Assembly: GCA_008931825.1 (NCBI GenBank)
Contig: QXVZ01029368.1
Coordinates: 1-21,029, forward strand
Length of the DNA: 21,029 nucleotides
Direction: 5' to 3'
Origin: Phallusia fumigata
Taxonomy: Eukaryota; Chordata; Ascidiacea; Phlebobranchia; Ascidiidae
The notes below the pieces were generated by a model. That model searched no databases. It was not told where the DNA came from and was given only the letters and a program-made list of their open reading frames with translations. How positions within the stretch are numbered: position 1 is the first letter of the stretch; each line of letters begins with the position of its first letter. Shown here piece by piece: positions 18,301-21,029 of this stretch. A program made the position numbers and the translations under genes.

Positions 18301-20840
18301 TTTGCAGAGAATCAAAGAGGTGACAAAAGATTTCGTGNGATTGTATTCTGTCCTTTGGCGTCGCTTGCACGTGACGTCATCTGTCTCAATCACAAAGAAA
18401 ACTCCATTTGCACAGAGTCTATGTTTTCTTCCATGTTATAGTACATGGACCGAACTCTGCAAAGGGGAAAGAAAAAACTTCAAAATAACACCTACTCTAC
18501 CAAATCAAATGACTTATAGTCTGATTAACATTTTCCAATTATATTTCGTTTGCAGAGAATCAAAGAGGTGACAAAAGATTTCGTGGCTGGAGCTCGTGAA
18601 GCAAAAAGCAGCGAAAATGCGAAGAAAAATCGATACAAGAATATTTTGCCATGTAATCACATTTAAATGTAAATATTTAACTTTATTAACTGAAACTAAC
18701 AACAAGTTTATGTTCAGATGATAACAACAGAGTTGTCGTGTCTAGTTCAAACGAGAATGCAAACGGTTACATCAATGCATCGGAAATAGAAGTAGGTTTA
18801 TTTTGTCTTCATTTTCAACTAACGAAATATGTGCGTAAGAATGTCTCACATTTTCAATCGCTGCTCTCACATTAACAGTGATGCTGAATTAATGTGAGTA
18901 ACTTAAACTTACATGATGTAGAGTTAACCCAGTGGTTCCAACCTTTCTTGATGCACTCCCTCCTTAGCTTATTCTGGAACTTTTCATTCCTCCCCTACTA
19001 GACAAGAAGTGATACGAAGTAATAATAAAAGGTTTTGAACCACTCGTCTACCTAAAAAGAAACACGACACTCATCATAAATAACTGAATCACTGAATTAA
19101 CCCTTAAGCATCATAAGCGCTTGTTTATGGCATCAGCTTTTGACAACATTTCCCCACCAGTTAAACTTCCCAACATGTTGTAGGGATATGGGAAGCGAGC
19201 AAAGTGGATTGCAACCCAGGGTCCGACCTCACACACAGTTAACGATCTATGGAGGATGGTTTGGGAGAAACACATACAAGTTATTGTTATGTTGGCGAAC
19301 GTCGTCGAAAACAGTAAGGTGAGGTGGTGGCTGGAAATTGTTGAGTTTCATGTTTGGTGAGCAGTTACGGATTTTTGCCCAAACATTTTAAATCGTTGTT
19401 ATGACAAATTAACTGACATTTAGACATTTGTCCTTGGGTGTTCGTTTGTTTCAATGCGGTTTGAGTAATTGATCAGTTCAACCAAACAAACTGGGCAGCG
19501 CTCTACATTTCATTTAAACACAAAAGATGGTAAAGGTGCACAAACTGCGACGAGTGTAGGCATTTCGCAAATGGCGTTAAAAGTTGCCAAGTCATCAGAC
19601 ACGTTTTGAGAAAAGTCGAAAGCAACCACAAAACTTACTTAACTTGACTCATACTTCTTGGTAGTTAAGTGAAAAGGGTTTACGTCACTGGACGGTTTGA
19701 AGAGCGCACAATAATATTGTTCAACATTATGGTAGGCACAATTAAAACTTTAACATATTTTAATGTGACGTGGTTTATTGCGGTTAGAGCACTTCGCTAA
19801 ATAACTGAGCCACAGTTAAACAGGAAGTGATTGGGAAGTCGAAGCGTGGGAACATCAACTTCTGGCTTACAGCTGCAACGTATACTCGACTACCTATAAT
19901 TAAGTAAAGTTCTATACTGGCTTAGAGTTGAACTTCTAATACTGGCTTAGAGTTGTCCTATAAATATGGCAACTAGAAAATGTTGTTTATGTCAACTTCC
20001 TGGCACCGCGATCACATGTGTGAAGCAAACGTTCCCTGCTAATACAATTGTTTATTATGCGCTAAACCACTTTTGCAAAAGTTTGCTTGCTAATATGGCG
20101 GTTAGTAATTTTCATGTTTTACCCCAGAACAAATGCGAACACTACTGGCCCAAACCAGGATCCAACAAGGAATGTGGAACAATTAAAGTGTTCTCTAATG
20201 ACGTCACAGAGTTCGGTTCATACGTCAGAAGAAGTTTTGGTGTCGAAGATCTCACTGATGAATATACATCGGTAGTAAATGTTTTTATTTATTGGCTGTA
20301 ATATATATTGCAAGCAGTTTGATGAAAATGTCTGCTGTCAATGTAGTCAAGATTCAAAGCACAAGACACGAAGCCCAGTTTAAAACATAACTGCCAGAGT
20401 AAATAGTGAATGCATTGTAATGGAAATGTTTCGACAATCTTTTGTCATAATCAGTACATACGCGATTAAAGTTTGCGATACAATGTATTTACTATATACA
20501 AGTTCTTTGGCAGGTATGTTTTTAATTAGGTCGAGATTTTTGTTGAAAAAGAAACTTTTGCTCCTAATCTGCTCTGGGTTGTCGAGTACATAAGTTTTTG
20601 TGTTGCGCTAAAGTTTGTGCAGTGCTGTCACACAATCTGAATGGGTCTAAAGAGATTTCGTGCAACTAAAACATTTTCGCTTGAACCACAGGAACGCAGG
20701 GAAGTGATCCAGTTCCATTTCACCGCCTGGCCCGATCATGGCGTACCAGCGACATCTAGTGGACTGATGCGACTTTCCATGAAAATTCGGAACATTATTG
20801 CTAAGAACAAAATAACGACGCCAATAGTCGTACACTGCAG
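6271..20840 (+). CDS. Gene 2 (5' part): lectin/Ig/FN3 receptor protein tyrosine phosphatase
   Basis: Thirty-three exons join in frame into about 1,642 codons. Layout by residue: signal peptide 1-18, CTLD 19-163, unknown beta module 164-254, Ig1-Ig8 255-1049, second CTLD 1050-1150, two FN3-like domains 1151-1347, transmembrane exon 1348-1380, juxtamembrane 1381-1443, PTP domain from about 1444 to the catalytic Cys 1642. The rest of the PTP domain, and a D2 if there is one, lies past the right edge. Ectodomain modules are bounded by phase-1 introns. It should sit in the plasma membrane, bind an unknown ligand outside and dephosphorylate phosphotyrosine inside. Two false exon copies (14406-14633 around N14504, and 18308-18337) come from assembly overlaps and are left out of the count. 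Confidence 0.88.
6627..7390 (+). CDS. Gene 2: C-type lectin-like domain 1 (residues 19-163)
   Basis: Three exons (6627-6821, 7010-7087, 7229-7390; all junctions phase 1) encode a full CTLD. Visible features are TCQGRYLKL at the N-terminus, ACENDGGELTSI (matching the family's C..GG.L..I), NGQPSDNGDC in the long loop, WDWYNAEC matching the WND...C strand, and a final YYIC. Five cysteines allow the usual two disulfides. The QPS triplet sits where EPN or QPD specifies sugar in calcium-dependent lectins. A calcium site is possible but not certain, because the third residue is Ser. It is the most membrane-distal domain and so a likely ligand-binding tip. Confidence 0.9.
7391..8766 (+). other. Gene 2 intron (1.4 kb) with diverged repeat sequence
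   Basis: Longest intron seen. No coding block is supported. Around 7579-7610, ccttcttgaaggtgtcgcat is a diverged match to ccttcctgaaggggacacat at 4388, next to the intergenic minisatellite, so a relative of that repeat is dispersed here. A stretch near 8350-8385 (cactaaaacaatcaccaagc) resembles one near 12511-12540 in another intron, suggesting a second repeat family. Confidence 0.5.
8767..9039 (+). CDS. Gene 2: beta-rich module of unknown family (residues 164-254)
   Basis: A single phase 1-1 exon of 273 bp encodes alternating hydrophobic/polar strands: SFNAVISISR, LDISYTF, SSTLTLTMPARDTTITVNV. No Ig-type Cys pair is present (only one Cys, near the end in IPTCPSS). The size and strand pattern suggest an Ig-like or PKD-like beta sandwich. 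The TMPARDTTITVNV ending recalls bacterial or PKD-type Ig-like repeats, but I cannot assign a family. The symmetrical phase means it can be added or skipped without a frameshift. Confidence 0.7.
9297..9640 (+). CDS. Gene 2: Ig domain 1 (residues 255-349)
   Basis: Exons 9297-9402 and 9462-9640. First half has VTCTVTG and ends at TRWFR; second half has GEGGQYVCKAT, the D-x-G-x-Y-x-C region of an Ig fold with Gly in place of the Asp. The intron between them is only 59 bp, phase 2, just after the Trp. Retaining it would shift the frame. Confidence 0.85.
9842..10287 (+). CDS. Gene 2: Ig domain 2 (residues 350-451)
   Basis: Exons 9842-9953 and 10094-10287. Strand B Cys in FTCTSYGFP, core Trp in ITWTR, strand F Cys in AGKYTCEVAS. 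The second exon is very close in sequence to that of Ig4 (11509-11699), including VVRKLYVELG and YSEAGKYTCEVAS, indicating recent duplication or gene conversion. Confidence 0.9.
10348..10687 (+). CDS. Gene 2: Ig domain 3 (residues 452-546)
   Basis: Exons 10348-10450 and 10506-10687, separated by a 55-bp phase-2 intron, the shortest here. Cys pair in FTCTSYGH and GEYICEVPS, Trp in MTWKR. Shares the block NIYQT and the QHISEAGEY motif with Ig5, so these two may be the closest pair by second exon. Confidence 0.88.
10760..11699 (+). CDS. Gene 2: Ig domain 4 (residues 547-647)
   Basis: Exons 10760-10871 and 11509-11699. FTCTSYGFP, ITWKK and AGKYTCEVAS give the Cys-Trp-Cys core. The two exons are separated by 637 bp, far more than in the other Ig pairs. 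That intron contains a minus-strand coding-like stretch, so something may have inserted. The second exon has no CpG at all in 191 bp. Confidence 0.9.
10872..11508 (+). other. Long intron inside Ig4
   Basis: Other two-exon Ig domains have internal introns of 55 to about 290 bp; this one is 637 bp. No + strand coding is seen. On the minus strand 11249-11434 is open with a protein-like composition and splice-like ends (see its own entry). Confidence 0.6.
11249..11434 (-). pseudogene. Possible nested minus-strand exon or gene fragment
   Basis: An open stretch of about 61 codons on the minus strand, read RIKTFKNCIDEYAKICETA and on through SIMEILSICLLDAQYK. On that strand it is preceded by attaccag (an acceptor-like AG, about 11418) and followed, after LDAQYK, by gtaata (a donor-like GT, about 11263). 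The mix of Glu, Asp, Ala, Gln and Cys is less AT-driven than random frames nearby. I do not recognise the family. It may be a fragment of a gene moved into the intron, a piece of a nested gene, or chance. Confidence 0.3.
11798..12163 (+). CDS. Gene 2: Ig domain 5 (residues 648-749)
   Basis: Exons 11798-11909 and 11970-12163 with a 60-bp phase-2 intron. FTCTSYGFP, then GTGWKR (core Trp) and EAGIYKCDAQ. The first exon is close to that of Ig4, for example TQVV.FG.QQIFTCTSYGF. Confidence 0.88.
12358..12953 (+). CDS. Gene 2: Ig domain 6 (residues 750-850)
   Basis: Exons 12358-12472 and 12766-12953, phases 1-2-1. VECVSYGFP, VTWFR and TGQYTCVANN form the Ig core. It is more diverged from Ig2-Ig5 and closer in style to general I-set domains, with an N-glycosylation sequon NGT after the F strand. 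Confidence 0.87.
13244..13676 (+). CDS. Gene 2: Ig domain 7 (residues 851-953)
   Basis: Exons 13244-13355 and 13480-13676. ITCISFGFP, VYWTR and IGEYICNANN. The acceptor at 13243 is preferred over one at 13230 because it keeps the phase and the V-A-x-N-I-S start shared by the other Ig repeats. Confidence 0.87.
13891..14178 (+). CDS. Gene 2: Ig domain 8, single exon (residues 954-1049)
   Basis: One 288-bp exon, phase 1 at both ends, encodes a complete Ig domain: FTCSFVGRPQP, AQWRI, then STIECWATN. Unlike Ig1-Ig7 it lacks the internal phase-2 intron, so it has a different origin or lost the intron. Its 3' 129 bases recur at 14505-14633 after an N; that copy is judged an assembly duplicate and not a ninth domain. 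Confidence 0.88.
14050..14992 (+). repeat. False tandem duplication around N14504 (Ig8 and CTLD2 exon pieces)
   Basis: 14050-14503 and 14505-14992 are the same locus twice: end of Ig8 exon, intron, and start of the CTLD2 exon. They differ by scattered substitutions and by a local repeat expansion near 14757-14800 (agcatgcagttt motifs) that makes the second copy 34 bases longer. The first copy stops at N in mid-exon; the second starts at N in mid-exon. Joining 13891-14178 to 14895-15071 restores a continuous frame, which supports unmerged haplotype contigs. Confidence 0.85.
14895..15364 (+). CDS. Gene 2: C-type lectin-like domain 2 (residues 1050-1150)
   Basis: Exons 14895-15071 and 15239-15364. 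The start is set by the acceptor gtttttttag at 14894, which continues phase 1 from Ig8. Motifs: GQYYVAFTTP, QCIDKGGYLAS (the C...GG.LA signature), GVWVKG, TSLC, GCDETFPSICLF (terminal Cys pair region). It is short, about 100 residues, and has no EPN/QPD or WND motif, so classical calcium-dependent sugar binding is unlikely. In the duplicate piece 14406-14503 the Cys of QCIDKGG is Tyr, by a single G to A change. Confidence 0.82.
15424..16415 (+). CDS. Gene 2: two FN3-like domains (residues 1151-1347)
   Basis: Exons 15424-15644, 15825-15989 and 16211-16415. The first domain shows strands VVVKWKD, FNYTISVV, FEYTTSVDKLPTDTNFMVSV, typical of the FN3 pattern (W, Y, L...T.Y.v.V). The second runs from about ANISSEM to VVLNVQGEC and is weaker. 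Many sequons (NYT, NIT, NHS, NVT, NAT) indicate heavy glycosylation near the membrane. Introns here are phase 0, unlike the phase-1 borders upstream. The last exon holds 13 CpG in 205 bp, in contrast to the Ig exons. Confidence 0.7.
16484..16583 (+). CDS. Gene 2: transmembrane exon (residues 1348-1380)
   Basis: Encodes PGATAGGIVGAVVVVLLLV and continues GLLGVVVYIR, a clean single-pass helix with Gly-rich spacing (GGIVG, GLLG) that could allow helix packing. Arg residues from this and the next exon (YIRRRIHR) form the stop-transfer signal, fixing extracellular N-terminus and cytosolic C-terminus. Confidence 0.92.
16584..17664 (+). other. Gene 2 intron between membrane and juxtamembrane exons
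   Basis: About 1.1 kb without supported coding. It is visibly richer in CpG than introns before 16 kb. It contains a G-rich tract at 17038-17052 and a TGACGTCA-like site near 17261. The exon at 17665 continues the frame in phase 2. Confidence 0.55.
17665..18045 (+). CDS. Gene 2: juxtamembrane exons (residues 1381-1443)
   Basis: Exons 17665-17738 and 17933-18045. The first is basic (RRIHRWYSARQDHIRIKN). The second carries HPILVDELEKLF, matching the PI.v.eL...  wedge-like helix that precedes the first PTP domain in RPTPs. Phases 2-1 then 1-0 connect cleanly to the PTP exons. Confidence 0.85.
18091..18585 (+). repeat. Exact 247-bp duplication around N18338
   Basis: 18091-18337 and 18339-18585 appear identical and meet at a single N. 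The first copy ends inside a PTP exon (IKEVTKDFV at 18308-18337) and the second repeats the intron end and that exon start. Identity plus N indicates an unmerged contig overlap, so 18308-18337 is not a separate exon. Confidence 0.88.
18556..20840 (+). CDS. Gene 2: PTP domain 1, catalytic (residues 1444 to beyond 1642)
   Basis: Exons 18556-18652, 18718-18791, 19184-19318, 20128-20271 and 20692-20840. Signature motifs are intact and in order: KKNRYKNILPYD, NGYINASEIE, WIATQGPTSHTVNDLW, RMVWEKHIQVIVML, EHYWP, QFHFTAWPDHGVP (WPD loop, Asp about residue 1608) and IVVHC, ending on the catalytic Cys 1642 at a phase-2 donor. The exon with S-x-G-x-G-R, the Q-loop and any D2 lies off the right edge. 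Everything visible predicts an active tyrosine phosphatase, in contrast to gene 1. The donor after the Cys (GTTTGC) is weak but its position and phase match gene 1 at 1037. Confidence 0.92.
18792..19183 (+). other. Gene 2 intron with inverted repeat and MITE-like insert
   Basis: A 392-bp intron. 18866-18875 (ctcacattaa) and 18889-18898 (ttaatgtgag) form a perfect 10-bp inverted repeat with a 13-base loop. A hAT-like MITE follows (18930-19045). No coding is seen. Confidence 0.55.
18930..19045. mobile_element. Small hAT-like MITE
   Basis: Begins cagtggttccaacctttctt and ends aaaaggttttgaaccactcg: imperfect terminal inverted repeats of the CAGTGGTTC...AACC type common in hAT elements. Length is about 115 bp with no coding capacity. 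A clear 8-bp target duplication was not found, so the ends may be eroded. Confidence 0.5.
19319..20127 (+). other. Gene 2 intron (809 bp) with a short tandem duplication
   Basis: No supported exon. 19910-19933 and 19934-19955 are two tandem copies of ttctatactggcttagagttg-like sequence. The stretch just upstream of the acceptor at 20127 is open but is not PTP-like and is taken as intron. Confidence 0.55.
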
Positions 20841-20985
20841 GTTTGCCGATTGTGTTTTGTGCTTTTTATTTCATTAATAGCTAAATTAAAGACATAACTG
20901 CTTGAGAGCATGTATATAATTACACATTGTAACTAAAGCAATATATTCACTATATACAAGCTTCTTGGTTGTTGTGTTTTTACAT
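20385..20985 (+). repeat. Dispersed repeat, copies in two consecutive introns
   Basis: The intron 20272-20691 and the partial intron after 20840 share blocks: cataactgc (20386 and 20892) followed by cattgtaa and then tatactatatacaag-type sequence (about 20481-20523 and 20939-20981, ending tgttttta). The two copies, about 140 and 100 bases, are diverged. Probably a small mobile or simple dispersed repeat. Only the outer limits of the pair are given. Confidence 0.4.
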
Positions 20986-21029
20986 AAACTATTCTTCAAT
21001 CTTTGTGTTGTGTTCCTAATATCACATAG

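Noticed and set aside
18302..18571. Open frame across N18338
   Set aside because: It joins a PTP exon piece to duplicated intron sequence in the assembly; not a coding unit.

Overview
The window reads as animal nuclear DNA. It is AT-rich, with short coding blocks separated by GT...AG introns of about 55 bp to 1.4 kb, and the blocks join in consistent phases into metazoan receptor tyrosine phosphatases. The compact introns, chordate-style extracellular modules and the high difference between repeated stretches (apparent haplotypes) fit a solitary tunicate such as Ciona. The species is an inference and was not checked by any search.

Two genes lie head to tail on the + strand. Gene 1 enters from the left and ends at 3973: its last twelve exons encode two protein tyrosine phosphatase (PTP) domains. 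The first has Ser in place of the catalytic Cys and has lost the WPD aspartate. The second keeps a Cys but has no CX5R loop. Both look catalytically dead. A 2.3 kb spacer follows (3974-6270) with a poly(A) signal, a tRNA-derived SINE-like remnant and an array of 129-bp tandem repeats.

Gene 2 starts at 6271 and leaves at the right. About 1,642 codons are present in 33 exons: signal peptide, C-type lectin-like domain (CTLD), a beta-rich module of unknown family, eight Ig domains, a second CTLD, two FN3-like domains, one transmembrane helix, and an intact-looking PTP domain up to its catalytic Cys. Seven Ig domains share one design of two exons with phases 1-2-1, so the ectodomain grew by exon-pair duplication. 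The protein should bind ligand outside the cell and dephosphorylate phosphotyrosine inside. A lectin plus Ig plus PTP receptor is not one of the classical vertebrate RPTP layouts. Next to a related gene with two dead PTP domains it is the most interesting system here; a recognition role (cell surface, allorecognition or innate immunity) is speculation.

The assembly is flawed. Four of five single N characters are followed by a repeat of the sequence before them, either identical or allele-like. These are probably unmerged contig ends. They falsely duplicate parts of an Ig exon, a CTLD exon and a PTP exon. CpG density also changes sharply near 16 kb, inside gene 2.
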